NCBI GenBank assembly: GCA_018350325.1
Contig: JAEVLN010000052.1
Coordinates: forward strand, 114,023-178,022
Length of the DNA: 64,000 nucleotides
Source: Globodera rostochiensis
Lineage: Eukaryota; Nematoda; Chromadorea; Rhabditida; Heteroderidae
Reading direction: 5' to 3'
Below the pieces are notes generated by a model. That model was not told the origin of the DNA. It worked only from the letters and a program-made list of their open reading frames with translations, and did no database searches. This document shows positions 53,566 to 64,000 of the stretch, piece by piece (position 1 is the stretch's first letter; the number at the start of each line of letters is the position of its first letter). The translations under genes and the position numbers were made by a program.

Positions 53566-54378
53566 TCATGTCTTTTGTACGCTCTGTTTTGGCAAAAAGT
53601 TGGGATGTTTGGCCCGGCACGTCCCACAACAGAACAATGCCATCTCCCGCTTGTGCAGCGCATCCTGAAATACAAAAGTGACACTCCCCAACTCAACACG
53701 AAAGTTGATCACCCCAACTCAATACGAAAGTTGATCACCCCAACTCAATACGAAAGTTGATCACCCCAACTCAATACGAAAGTTGATCACCCCAACTCAA
53801 TACGAAAGTTGATCACCCCAACTCAATACGAAAGTTGATCACCCCAACTCAATACGAAAGTTGATCACCCCAACTCAATACGAAAGTTGATCACCCCAAC
53901 TCAATACGAAAGTTGATCACCCCAACTCAATACGAAAGTTGATCACCCAACTCAATACAAAAGTTGATCACCCCAACTCAATACAAAAGTTGATCACCCC
54001 AACTCAATACGAAAGTTGATCACCCCAACCCAACATTATCATTCTCAAAACAACGACCGCCCCACCCGAACACCTCGCAGTCGTCGTCGTGCCGTTCGCA
54101 CTCGTCCGATGGAATGTTGTCAAGACAAGCTGTAAATGTGCCGAGTTTCGAGGACTTTTTTTGTTGACTTTAAACCTAAACTCACGCATCAATTTCTGAC
54201 CGAATCTGTACAGCCAGGGAACATATTCGGTTGTTGCTGCTCTTTCGGTTGTACTGCTTGGATTCGTCGACGATATTGTGTTCGGTTGACCTTGGAAACC
54301 CTCCAACTGAGACAAATGGTACAAATTCCCTTTTGTGGCGACCATAAATATTACCACAAAGCCGAAATAATGTAACAT
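53566..54378 (-). CDS. secreted ShKT-domain protein
   Basis: ATG 54378 starts MLHYFGFVVIFMVATKGNLY, a signal peptide. Exon 1 continues with a Thr/Ser-rich linker and YVPWLYRFGQKLM. Exon 2 ends at 54074 (CLDNIPSDECERHDDDCE), and the last exon 53566-53664 encodes DALHKREMALFCCGTCRAKH, stop TGA 53566-53568. Joined in phase (GAG|GTG to CAG|GAT) the Cys pattern CxDx5Cx6Cx12C-x-x-x-C is that of a ShKT/SXC domain, including the CxxTC end. Such domains are common in secreted nematode proteins, often as small toxin-fold or regulatory modules (known). The intron of about 409 bp is mostly the 26-bp minisatellite. It sits about 740 bp upstream of the vitellogenin start on the same strand. Function unknown. 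Confidence 0.68.
53686..54034. repeat. intronic minisatellite, about 13 units of 26 bp
   Basis: Near-perfect 26-bp units containing CCCCAACTCAATACGAAAGT and TGATCA. The array nearly fills the intron of the ShKT gene. Confidence 0.95.
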
Positions 54379-54915
54379 TTATTTGTAAACCTTTTAAATT
54401 ATGTTTTAAGGCATTTAATATAAATAAAATTTGTGAGCACCAAAAGCATTAAAATGGATTTATTCATTTGCAGAAATCCGTTGGGGCGATGGAAAAATCG
54501 AAAATTGGGGACACAACGAATAAAAAGTAAACAAATCCCTCCAGAAATAGTCAAAGCCTAAAAAGGCGTTATTTTCCAAAATAAGAAAATTAATAATAAT
54601 TAAATAAATTTTAATTGAGAGGAACAAATCGCCGCCGACGAACTTTTTGAGCTTTGGCTCGTCGCCAGGCATTTACACTTCAGTCGCAAAGAATGAATGC
54701 GTCCGGTTCAATCCGTTCGCTAAAGTTACGCGGGTTCATTTTGATGTTACGTAATTACAAAATAATTAATAATTTAAATTTTCCCGGCAATTTCCAATAA
54801 TTCAAAAGTTGACACAGCCGCCGTCTTTTGTCATCGACGTTTGACGGCAGGCAAAGGTTGAATGTGCACACATAAAATTCGAATTGGGCGATTATATTTT
54901 CTCAAATTTGACGAA
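54379..54915. other. divergent upstream region, no supported gene
   Basis: 537 bp between the 5' ends of the ShKT gene (-) and the Cys-rich gene (+). AT-rich; no clear promoter motif stands out. Confidence 0.5.
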
Positions 54916-56571
54916 ATGAAACGAATTTCGTTACTTTTTGTGCTGCCAATCGCCGAAATTATTTTGCTTATTTTTATTTTGTCGACGGCGGAAGGGGCCA
55001 CTCAAACGATGAGACGAGCGAATTCAGCAAAATGCGCGGACGGTTCGCGCAGCCAAAAGGGTAAGGGAATTTGGGCGACAGAGAAACGAATAGCCCAAAA
55101 TTAGCCCCGGGCTTTTCAAAAAAGAAACCCCCGAGGGGAGGAGGGGAGGAGGGGGGGGGGGACAACATATCGGGGATGGAACCCGTCACATACCCAACTT
55201 TTGTTCGATAAGTCTCGCCAAAATTCTGCTTTTATTTTGTGTTTTATTCAAATGGTTCCATAAGCTTGTGACAAAAAGAATAAGCATTGCCCGACGAACA
55301 ATTCGTGCCGATATTTGCCGAGCGCGGGTGCCCACAAATGGTGGTGTTGTGAGTGATTTGCCCCTAATTTAAGTGCCAAATTGAATGGTCGTTAAGGCTC
55401 GTCAAAGCATAATAGCAGAACATGTCCAAACAGCGGTCTGAAGCCGAGAAATCAGCGTAAGTTCACATAGACAAACTGTGCTAGGTTTGGTACTGTAGTG
55501 GGCGCACGGCACCGTATCCGCGTTCCCGCCAAATGGGTGCCATCGAATTTCCCGCCAAATGGGTGCCATCGAATTTCCAGCCACATGGGTGCCATCGAAT
55601 TTCCAGCCAAATGGGTGCCATCTAATTTCCCGCCAAATGGGTGCCATCGAATTTCCCGCCAAATGGGTGCCATCGAATTTCCCGCCAAATGGGTGCCATC
55701 GAATTTCCCGCCAAATGGGTGCCATCGAATTTCCCGCCAATGCCATCGTTCCCGCCAAATGGGTGCCATCGAATTTCCCTGCCAAATGGGTGCCATCGAA
55801 TTTCCCGCCAAATGGGTGCCATCTAATTTCCCGCCAAATGGGTGCCATCGAATTTCCCGCCAAATGGGTGCCATCGAATTTCCCGCCAAATGGGTGCCAT
55901 CGAATTTCCCGCCAATGCCATCGAATTTCCCGCCAAATGGGTGCCATCGAATTTCCCGCCAATGCCATCGAATTTCCCGCCAAATGGGTGCCATCGAATT
56001 CCCCCCCCCCCCCAAATGGACAGACTGTCTGCTTGATCGAGCGAACAGAAATGACGGGAAGAAGAAAAAGGCGCTATTCTGCCATGAGAACGAAATGTGC
56101 TTCAAAGCGTGGTGGGACATTGCCAACGGCTATGGATTGTGCTGTGGGTTTTGGGAGTCTTGTGTACTGTAGTCACTACTTAGGCACACCGTATACCGGA
56201 GACTGTTTTTAGTTTTCTTTTTCTAATTGTAAAAAAAGTCCACCAAATCAATCGGAAGCCCCCACCGGACTCATCCAAATCCCAAGCTCTTTTTTGTGCA
56301 GGTAAAGCGTATATTTGCCATGACGGCACAGAGGCGAGCGGAGCCTGCGGCGATCAGTGCCGGGGAACGTGCCAAAAATTCAAAAAGTACAAAAAAGGCA
56401 TTATTGTCAGGGGGAAATTTGTGAAAAAATGCTGTGAGTTTCACAACGTATTTAAAAAAAACAAAATTAAACCAATTTTAAGGCGGTAAAAAGAAAGAAA
56501 GTGAAAATGATGCCGAAGACGAAAAACGGGAAGAGCCGTTTGGCGGGGAAGAGCAAAGTGAAGCGGACTGA
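54916..56571 (+). CDS. secreted Cys-rich multi-module protein
   Basis: ATG 54916 starts MKRISLLFVLPIAEIILLIF, a signal peptide. Exons near 54916-55060, 55283-55345, 56028-56150, 56303-56432 and 56482-56571 join in phase 1 throughout. They encode CADGSRSQK, CDKKNKHCPTNNSCRYLP with KWWCC, CLLDRANRNDGKK with CHENEMCFKAWW and YGLCCGFWES, then ICHDGTEASGACGDQCRGTC with a Lys-rich stretch and KKCCG, and a highly acidic tail ending GGEEQSEAD, stop TGA 56569-56571. The Cys modules repeat a C..C..CC pattern, one module per exon, which suggests exon duplication. I do not recognise the domain; a secreted nematode-specific protein or effector is possible. The second intron is filled with a 26-bp minisatellite. 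Confidence 0.58.
55530..55998. repeat. intronic minisatellite, about 18 units of 26 bp
   Basis: 26-bp units containing CGCCAAATGGGTGCCATCGA and ATTTCC, with shorter units where AATGGGTGCC becomes AATGCC. It fills the intron of the Cys-rich gene and ends in a C-run before the acceptor. Confidence 0.94.
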
Positions 56572-56599
56572 CAAATGAGGGGAATTTAAGGGGGGGGCG

Positions 56600-56900
56600 G
56601 TTGAGTGATCAGACCAATTGTACAATTCTTTGAGTGATCAGACCAATTGTACAATTCTTGGTGAGTGATCAGACCAATTGTACAATTCTTGGTGAGTGAT
56701 CAGACCAATTGTACAATTCTTTGAGTGATCAGACAAATTGTACAATTCTTTGAGTGATCAGACCAATTGTACAATTCTTTGATGAGTGATCAGACCAATT
56801 GTACAATTCTTGGTGAGTGATCAGACCAATTGTACAATTCTTTGAGTGATCAGACAAATTGTACAATTCTTTGAGTGATCAGACCAATTGTACAATTCTA
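56600..56900. repeat. minisatellite with palindromic core, about 10 units of 29-31 bp
   Basis: Tandem units containing GAGTGATCAGACCAATTGTA and CAATTCTT. Each unit contains the 12-bp perfect palindrome AATTGTACAATT and the palindrome TGATCA. It starts right after the stop of the Cys-rich gene. Confidence 0.93.
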
Positions 56901-57206
56901 TGTGTTGCTTCTTTAAAATTATGCTTGGTATCGGTACAAAGTTCCGATTCTTTAAATATATTTTTGATGCAATTCAAAAATTTTTAAAATTATTTTTTTG
57001 CCCCGCAAAATTGAAAACGCTAATTAAGAGCCCTAAAATTTGTACGTCCCCGACCCCGGCCTCCCCAACTTTCCCGTCCCCGAAGAGTCGGGGACCAACC
57101 CTTGCCGAAACAGGCGAACGACATGGATGTCTTCGACTAAATGTTTTTATTTCCGCAAAGCAACAAAAAAAATGTTAAAGAGTCCATTCGGGGGAATTCG
57201 GCACGT

Positions 57207-58461
57207 TCAGCAGTAAAGCATGGAGTACAGTCCGTCCTGCTTGTCCTTCTTGGACCGTTTGCCCACAAAATGTTCCATATTCTCGCTGAGAATGCTGTGC
57301 AATGCGATGCTCAGATTGCGACACTTTGCCAAATTAATGCGCAAATTCGTAACGGTTTTTCTGTCGAATTCAGTCAATGGAGCGTCCCCTTGGCTCGGGT
57401 ATCTGAAGAAAAAGCAAATTGTTCCGAATCTTTTGGGGTCTTTTTCTGTTATCGGCTGAAAAGCCAAAAAACAAACAAAGCCAAAGAAAAAGATTTTGTT
57501 TACTTTTAGTTCTTTTGCGATGTTTTTTTTAATGTTTTTTTGAAATTAAATGGGTTATTAAGGAAATTGTTCAAAAGTTAAAAAATAATTCGATAGTATT
57601 TCTACGTGTTTTTTGAAATAAAATAAAATTCAAAAGTTTTCGATTGGGTTCCGCAAAACTTTATATAGCAAAAGCTTACTATAAAACCCCAACAACAAAA
57701 TTTAAATCAAACTTGATCATCTTGCGCAATTGGTACGATCGTTCATTGTGGTAATTGTCCAGAATCTGAAATTTGCTTCTTTTTTTGTTCATCCCCAAAG
57801 ATGGGGAAGTTTTTTTTATTTCCTCACTCATTGCCCTGTGACTCCGTTATTTTGTGGATATCGACTGAATGCCCCCAAATACCTTCAACTCGTCGGCCAA
57901 ATCCTTCCTAAGTCCCTCCGTAAGCTTTAGGGAACGGTCCTAAAGAAAATAAATCCGTCAGATTAAATGACAGAAAAGTCAAAAATCACTCACAAGGACT
58001 TCCCCGGTGAGCACTTCAGCCGACAGTTTCACATCGGAAGTCATTTGGCGCAGTTTTGCCTCGATCAGATGCAAATCCGACACAGACTCGACTAAAAAGG
58101 GGTAAATTTTCAACAATTTTCGAGCCCCCCCCCCCGAATTTGTAAATAACAGACTATAAAAAGGACGGACTTCATCCATTAATTGGATAATCTCTTCGGA
58201 TGGCTTCGAATGTTCGCCCCGCTAAAAGCGATTGGAAGGCTTTTCTTTGTGTCTTTTGGTGAAGCGATTTACTTTAAACGCTTTCAAACATTTGGCCGAC
58301 AGAACGTCCATTTGAACGGCCATTTGAGGCAGCGTTTCAATTACTTTCTTCTTCAGTTCTTCCTCCAATCTTTGCACGAGGGCTTTGAACTGAAAAGCAA
58401 TTAATTTGTATAATGTTTTTTAATTGAAACTGACTTCTTCGGACTGCTCATTTGATCCCAT
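57207..58461 (-). CDS. psme-3: proteasome activator PA28-gamma (REG-gamma)
   Basis: PA28-gamma forms a heptameric nuclear activator that docks on the 20S proteasome and opens its gate, without ATP. ATG 58461 starts MGSNEQSEE. Exons encode FKALVQRLEEELKKKVIETL and MDVLSAKCLKAFK, VESVSDLHLIEAKLRQMTSD with KLSAEVLTGEVL, DRSLKLTEGLRKDLADELK, ILDNYHNERSYQLRKMIK, and YPSQGDAPLTEFDRKTVTNL then LRINLAKCRNLSIALHSILS, HFVGKRSKKDKQDGLYSMLYC, stop TAA 57207. The C-terminal half aligns well with mammalian PSME3 (ISRYYITRAKLVSKIAKYP, EIDEKEYISLRLIISEL, and the LY end used in proteasome docking). The mammalian activation loop (EDGNNFG region) has no clear match. One N-terminal exon is uncertain. The intron splice AA|GT to CAG|A restores Lys before YPSQ. 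Confidence 0.8.
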
Positions 58462-58899
58462 TTTGAATCACTAATAAATAAGCCTTTAAAAGGGCAATGA
58501 CAGCGTCGAGAAAAGATGTTTTTAGAACTATTTTTAAAGTAATTTGTTAATCTATTTTGTCGTGATGTAAATATGTAATAATTATGCTTTCTGCATGGGA
58601 ATTTGCAACATTTTGGCCTGGTAGGATTCAGACTGTTTTTGGCCATAGTGGGAGAAAATTAGGCGAAACGCCAAAATTTAAACTATTTTTTTCGAATCTC
58701 CCCGATTCGGGCATTTCCGGCGGCGTCTCACCTTTAATGATTCATTCGTAAGGGGGCGGGCGATTAACAAATTGATGATAACGCATTAGTGAAAGAAAAT
58801 TATGTTATTATGGTAAACGAGATTGCGGTGGAATTCTGGGAAGTTCAAAAATTTGTCAGATCAAGATCGATTATGACGCGACGCGTCTGCCCGCGTTGA
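58462..58899. other. intergenic, no feature seen
   Basis: AT-rich spacer between the 5' end of PA28-gamma and the stop of the TULIP-like gene on the same strand. Confidence 0.55.
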
Positions 58900-59926
58900 T
58901 TAGAGCGGCCATTTTGGGAGTTCCAATCGAATAAAACGGTCCAAACGTGCGCAGAGCAAATGCGCTGCACGCGCGCGGAGATGCGCGTCCACCGCTTCGT
59001 CCATTTCCTGCAGCAATCGCGGCCTAAACCGGACTTGCGCACGGCGTACTGCCTGGCCACACTTTTGCGCATAATCGGCGTCATTCTCTCCGTTGGGCAC
59101 CCATTCAATTGAAAACCCTCTCAGACGCACGCGAAGATGGCCAGCCCGAACGGTACGGTAAGTAGAACGGTACTCGGCCAGTAGAGACAACGAACCACCG
59201 GATACCGTAACCTTGGTCGGCGTTTGAAGATCCCCGCCAGACACAAAAGTTGCGCAAGAAGTCTGAAAATGGCAATGTTTTAGGGGTTGAATTGTATGGT
59301 AACGAAAGACTCACTTCTACACGGATTTTCGGCAAATGAATGTGTCGAATTCGGATGGAATGCACATTTAATTTAATTCCGAGAACTTCAACGCCAAAAT
59401 GGTCGGACCAAATGTGCTGGAATTGGGAGTGAAGGAAGTGGCGAACCTTCTGAATACGAATTCAATAAACAAAACATTCTTTAAAGCCCCTTAGGGCAAC
59501 TCTCACCATTTCCCATTGCCTTCTCTCTGCTGAATTCTCGCAGAAGTGCATAATTTTGTTGTCGTTGTTGTTGTACTGCTCAGACTTTTTGATCGTTGAT
59601 TCCTTCGAATGAAAGGGCGAGGAAAGGTCGACGCTATTCCATTCAGCGGACTTTTCCTCCAACGGAAGCATCGGGGGAGGGGACGAAGCTTTCGAAGCTT
59701 CTTCCATTTTGTCGTCCTCCACAACTGTTTTTTCGTTGCTTTCCTCAACTTGCAAATAGCGCAACATTTCATCAAACTTCTGAGCGTCCATTCGCATCAG
59801 CTGCATTCGCATTGGGCGTGCTTTGCCCGTGCCCGGAAGGGACAGCGTGACGATAAAAAGTGTTGTGAGGACGAAAACTCCCACCGGAGGGCACAACGCC
59901 CTTCGGCAACGGATGCCGGACATCAT
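58900..59926 (-). CDS. secreted BPI/LBP-like (TULIP) lipid-binding protein
   Basis: ATG 59926 starts MMSGIRCRRALCPPVGVFVL and TTLFIVTLSLPG, a signal sequence, then a Ser/Pro/Glu-rich linker with polyAsn. Three exons: about 59509-59926, 59331-59446 and 58900-59261. The second encodes VLGIKLNVHSIRIRHIHLPK; the third SGGDLQTPTKVTVSGGSLSL, EYRSTYRTVRAGHLRVRLRG and FSIEWVPN, a Cys in YAQKCGQAVRRAQVRF, then LLQEMDEAVDAHLRARAAHL with LCARLDRFIRLELPKWPL. The strand-rich half, a GxLxVxLxGxSI strand, two Cys and a C-terminal amphipathic helix match the N-terminal barrel of BPI/LBP/CETP proteins (known fold; this assignment is by pattern). The length of about 290 residues fits one TULIP barrel. Splice sites are clean (GAA|GTGAGT). 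Confidence 0.6.
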
Positions 59927-61718
59927 TCCTTCAGGCTATTATTATTACTCTCCTAAATTTAATGATTTTGACTTACAAACAAAAAATACACAAAAAGTAA
60001 TATGTGTGAATAATGAAAGTATCGGCGGGCGGAGATGGGACGAATCGAATGAGCGATGGTGTCGAAAGTTCGTGTCGAAATATATTCGGGCGAAGGGAAT
60101 GAATGGACGGGACGGACCAACTCGCAAATGGACTCAATCTCGCCCATTTAAACCCCCCCCCCCCCGGGGGCGACTGTTTGCTCACATTCCGCGTACCATA
60201 CGAATATAAGAAAATGAATGAATGATAAATGGACGCTGCGACCATTCCAAATTTGTCTCACCTAACATTCACCCGTCGCCGATGAAGGCAATTTTGATTT
60301 GTGAGTCCGGGGAAACAAACATGCCCCGGGGAGATGATCAAAGAAGAATTTTGGATCGAAAGACTCTGACGGAAAGAAAAGAATAAAGTTGAAATGGTTT
60401 AAAATTGGCATTACTTTCGCGCACAAAAATGCCATTGAGGCAAATGCAACTTTAGGCCATTAAAGCGATCAGGTGGCCAATCCCCCAAATGACCATAGGC
60501 AAAAAATTAATGATTTTTTTTTTCTAACGCATTTTACGCGCACTTTTTGTTTTTGCCAATTTGTTTGTGCACATTACAGCAACTGTTTGGTGGTCGCGTC
60601 CTTCATGCCTATTTTTGGATGATCGGGCCGCGCTGGTGAAACCTTTCACTCCTTCGTCAAAAATGACATATTACATTTTATCTGCCCCATATTTGGCTGT
60701 CATTTATTTCGGGGAAGGGACTGAAGGCCAATCGCCGCGGGGGCTCGTGCAGCGCGGCTAAAGGGACGAGTTGAAAGAACGTGTTCATCGACGGGGAGGA
60801 CATGACGAATGGAATGGAAGTGGGGCGACACGACTCAACAAACCGTCAGAGGCCGCGGGTACGGTGTGTCATACAAAAATACTCGGGGCAAACAGCAAAA
60901 CGGTCGCGGAGTCGAGTCGAATTCATCGAAAGTTGGACGATCAAAAGCGAACGGAGCCGCGCAAACGAATTTATGCAACACGCGGCGATTTTGTGGGTTA
61001 AAGCAGCCATCATAAAATGAATTCAAACGGCCCATTCATTAGCTGAATATGTTCACTATTAGCCGTCTTCCATCCCATCAAATTCCGTTCTTTTGCGTTG
61101 CGCTTTACCCACAACAGTTACTAAGTTAGTTAATTACCCCCCCCCCCCCCCCCCCCGGCCGCCCGTTTATCCCCCCCCCCCCACATTCTTTGCTTTGGAG
61201 CCCCTCGGGGCACATTCCATCCATCCCGTTCTTTAGGGGCTGTTTCCCTTTAGGGGCTGTTTCCCTTTAGGGGCTGTTTCCCTTTAGGGGCTGTTTCCCT
61301 TTAGGGGCTGTTTTTCCCCTTTATCCCCCCCTCCTAATTCGATTATCCTACCACCCAAAATCCAAAGTGCCGCGCATCGCGTTAAATTCCATTCGCCACT
61401 TTTTGTCACTTCATTAAATTACGCTTTCTCATTTCGTTAGTTCCTTCCCTTCCCAAAACATTCTTTCGGGTTTTTTTCGAGAAGTGTCGCCACCGATGGG
61501 ATGGCCGCAGAATGCGTTTAGTATAATTGGATTTGACTGATTTAAGCCGAACGATGTAATGTGTTTGGTGTTTGTGCTGCAGTGCGGCGGCTGCACGACG
61601 GATGAAGCGGATATAGCGCCCCGGGCGGAAACTATTTAAACGGTTGTCGATTTGAAGCGACCGAAAGAGTCACTGACGGACAGTGAAGCCGCCTAATTCA
61701 AACAAACTGAACAACAAA
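59927..61718. other. intergenic with homopolymer runs and a short repeat
   Basis: No supported gene. C-runs at 60150-60164 and 61137-61156, another at 61170-61181. Open frames at 60771-61020 overlap each other in three frames and lack support. The 3' part contains the promoter of the collagen gene. Confidence 0.5.
61228..61320. repeat. short tandem repeat, about 5 units of 17 bp
   Basis: Tandem copies of CCCTTTAGGGGCTGTTT, upstream of the collagen gene. Confidence 0.9.
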
Positions 61719-63051
61719 ATGCCGGCACACGCGGCAACGAGCGGTGCCATTGCACTCAGCGGCGCCACGGTGGGCTTAATGTCTTTGGAAAATAAAACGG
61801 GACCCTTTCAACACGCCAAAAAGATGTCTGATCGGTTTTGTTCAGATCGTTCTTTGTCTCGTCTCTCTTTTGTCCGTGTACAATGAAATGCAAAACATCT
61901 GGGGCGAGTTGGATGTGGAGATGAACCAGTTCAGGGTAAGTTTGTTCATGTGTAACACTTTTAAGAGTTATTCGAGACTATTTCTTTAACAAAATATTAA
62001 AAATGTTTTTTTGTCCACAGGCCCAAGCGGACGGTCTGTGGGGGGATTTGCTGCGAATGGGCGCCGGGACGCCCTCAAATCGAAAGCGCCGAGCGGCCAT
62101 TGTGGCCACAGAGGAGGACCACAACAATTTACAGGCCAACCGCCACCCGAGAAGCGGCTATAGCGTCGCTTCAGCCGTTCCTGCGCCTCCATGCAGTAAA
62201 CAAAACTCCAAAAATTACAAAATTTCAAATAAAATTAAAGAATGTGAAATGGACAACGCATGCCCACAAGGTCCATCCGGGCCGCCGGGTGATAACGGCC
62301 CGTCAGGACTGTCGGGTCTTCCCGGGAAGGACGGAGTGCCCGGAGTGTCAGCGCCGGATTGGCATAGAGGCCCGTTGAAAGGATGCTTTGTAAGTGTTCG
62401 GCATCCATCAGTATCTTCTAATCATATTTCAGAACTGTCCGGCCGGTCCGCAAGGTTCTCCTGGAGAAGCCGGACGACCTGGAGTTCGCGGAATGTGAGT
62501 TGTTTCAGGGAGTAATGGGGGTGGGGCGGTGGGTAGACTACGGAAATGGCGGGAGGACGGTTTAGGGACTCATATTGGTTGCATTAAGCTTTTAACATTT
62601 ACTGATAAGCTTTTAAATGTCTTAGGCGTGGTCCAAAAGGTTCGCCTGGCATGCCAGGGCGTGATGGCGTACCCGGACTGCCTGGAATACAGGGCGATGA
62701 AGGAGGGCAGGGAGCCGACGGGTTGCCCGGGAAGGGCGGCGAACACGGGCAGGACGCGGAAAAGCCAATCGGACGAAGGGGGTCAAAGGGACCCCCCGGG
62801 GAGCACGGAATCGAAGGACCGATCGGAAGTTCGGGCAATCCGGGGCCCGTAGGGAAACAAGGCCACCCGGGACAAATGGGACCGCACGGATTCGAAGGGC
62901 CGCCCGGCGCGGACGGAGACGAAGGAGGGCTTGGGACGGCAGGAAAGCTTGGCCGGGATGCGGCTTATTGGTTGGTTTACGGCTCGGCTTAAACAGAAAC
63001 TGGTCTTCAATGTTCAATTGTTTTGGCAGCACGGGTCGGAAAAGTCAATGA
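61719..63051 (+). CDS. col: cuticle collagen
   Basis: A structural collagen secreted by the hypodermis and built into the cuticle. ATG 61719 starts MPAHAATSGAIALSGAT; a small intron leads to IVLCLVSLLSVYNEMQNIW and GELDVEMNQFR, the nematode cuticle collagen N-terminal domain (membrane-type signal anchor). The next exon has AQADGLWGDLLRM and SNRKRRAA, a subtilisin (BLI-4 type) RxxR cleavage site. A short Cys/Asp segment (CEMDNACPQ) precedes the Gly-X-Y repeats, which are split by the usual Cys clusters (GCF|NCPAG). The main triple-helical exon runs from about 62624 to 62968. Splicing TG|GT to GCAG|C restores the Cys of AAYC, ending TGRKSQ, stop TGA 63049-63051. Five exons, about 300 residues, normal for the family. 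An upstream TATTTAAA is near 61634-61641. Confidence 0.92.
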
Positions 63052-64000
63052 TTTCCAATCAATTTTAGTCCATGTCCGGGCCGCGATGGGCACAAAGGTC
63101 GAGGAGGTGGAGCCGGCGGACACGAACATGGAGGAGTTCAACGAGGGGAGGCGGGAGGCGGAAGCGAATTCGGAGAAGCGCACAAAAGCGCCGGAGGCTA
63201 TCGGCGAGTGCGCTGAATGAAATAATGGAGAAGCAATTGGGAAGAATTTTTTGCATAAATCGAGTAACTTACCTTCATAAATTTCCTTCGATATTTGTCT
63301 CGGTAAACAATTCTTCTCCAAATAGGGACCGACTTGTTCTCAGTGTTCGTACCCAAACCGGTCACTCCCTCCCTCCCTGAAAGCCCCCAGGTGCTTCCAC
63401 AGCAACTCCCCCCAGGCGCTTCCACAGCAACTACCCCCAGGCCCTTCCACAGCAACTCCCCCCAGGCGCTTCCGCAGCAACTCCCCCCAGGAGTTTCCAC
63501 AGCAACTCGGCAGCATCTAAATCTTGAGAGAAAGGCCGACGTTACCGACAAGTTCGAGCAGTATCGACAACACAACCCCTCGTCCTCCTCTCCCAGGGGA
63601 GAAGACAATTCGTTGGCGGACGACCACCGCACTTCCATTGGTTGTCCGCCACTTCCGCGTCGGCTTCACCACTTCCGACAACGGACGAAACTTAATCTAA
63701 AGAAGTTATTGTAACAAATAATCTGATCAGTAGTTACCGCCTTCCATTCCGCCACTACGGTAATGACGTCATCAGAGCCAAAAGGTACAGGAGGGTCGGT
63801 GGCCAACTGAGCGCCAGGCCATTTGAGCGCCGGCCAGCTGAGCCCCAGAGCCGAAACCTATTGGCTGGGTTGCTGCGCGACTTTTTTAAATTTTTTGAAA
63901 TTTCGAAATTTTAAGACGTTTGAGCATCTTGCGCACTGCGCGACTTTATGCAAATTTTTGCTGCGCGACTTTATTTAATATTTTAATTATTTTAATTTAA
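63052..64000. other. intergenic with a short repeat, no supported gene
   Basis: Downstream of the collagen stop. A tandem repeat at about 63378-63505 (units with TTCCACAGCAACTCCCCCCA, about 5 copies) is open in two frames by composition. The last 250 bases contain GGCCAACTGAGC-like motifs similar to the block near 29950. Confidence 0.5.

Noticed and set aside
53686..54034. CRISPR-like regular array
   Set aside because: The units are contiguous without unique spacers; it is a minisatellite in a eukaryotic intron.
55402..56212. Frames of about 200 codons with repeats of GAIEFPAKWVPSNFPPN
   Set aside because: They translate the 26-bp intronic array; only the last part (from about 56028) is an exon.

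Overview
The window looks like nuclear DNA of a nematode, and the gene set best fits a free-living or plant-parasitic relative in the Tylenchida/Rhabditida range (inference; the species cannot be named from this sequence). The evidence is a complete vitellogenin with C. elegans-type promoter elements, a cuticle collagen, many very short introns (about 40-60 bp) with GT-AG ends, one-exon-per-domain secreted proteins, and clear eukaryotic housekeeping genes. There is no bacterial, plasmid or CRISPR content. I saw no tRNA or rRNA gene.

Layout, left to right. A RINT1/TIP20-type tethering gene (+, 5' end cut by the window) faces a purple-acid-phosphatase-like gene (-, 2900-5024). Two complete hAT-like miniature transposons follow, each with terminal inverted repeats and an 8-bp target duplication (5399-6265 and 6514-7329). 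Then come a puromycin-sensitive-type M1 aminopeptidase (+, 7505-11551), a small four-helix membrane protein (-), a small secreted peptide (+), a polyproline secreted protein carrying a splice-donor minisatellite (+), and a second phosphatase-like paralogue (+, 20182-22161). A poorly conserved, possibly broken gene (22900-24414) is followed by mitochondrial RBFA (-), CSTF2 (+), a TMEM256-type protein (-), and a large Na,K-ATPase alpha-like P-type ATPase (-, 30671-37507). Next are a small secreted peptide precursor that resembles CRF/urocortin peptides (+), the Fe-S end of CIAPIN1/anamorsin (-), and mitochondrial ATP synthase subunit e (+). The right part holds vitellogenin (-, 45743-52830), a ShKT-domain secreted protein (-), a Cys-rich secreted protein (+), proteasome activator PA28-gamma (-), a secreted BPI/TULIP-like protein (-) and a cuticle collagen (+).

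The genes do not form one pathway. Housekeeping genes (membrane tethering, mRNA 3'-end formation, mitochondrial ribosome maturation, ATP synthesis, cytosolic Fe-S assembly, proteasome activation) alternate with secreted, fast-evolving nematode proteins.

The strongest unusual signals are these: (1) the two phosphatase paralogues have lost the same metal ligands; (2) the P-type ATPase has lost both the cation-binding Glu of M4 (PEGL is PQGL) and the first Asp of the hinge motif (TGDGVND is TGGGVND); (3) at least seven introns contain minisatellites, and one array repeats a consensus 5' splice site six times in frame; (4) the two hAT-like elements have different ends but share an internal GC-rich hairpin with a GATA loop, which also recurs elsewhere. 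Exon models were made by eye from reading frame, GT-AG sites and family knowledge; coordinates of genes are start-to-stop spans including introns.
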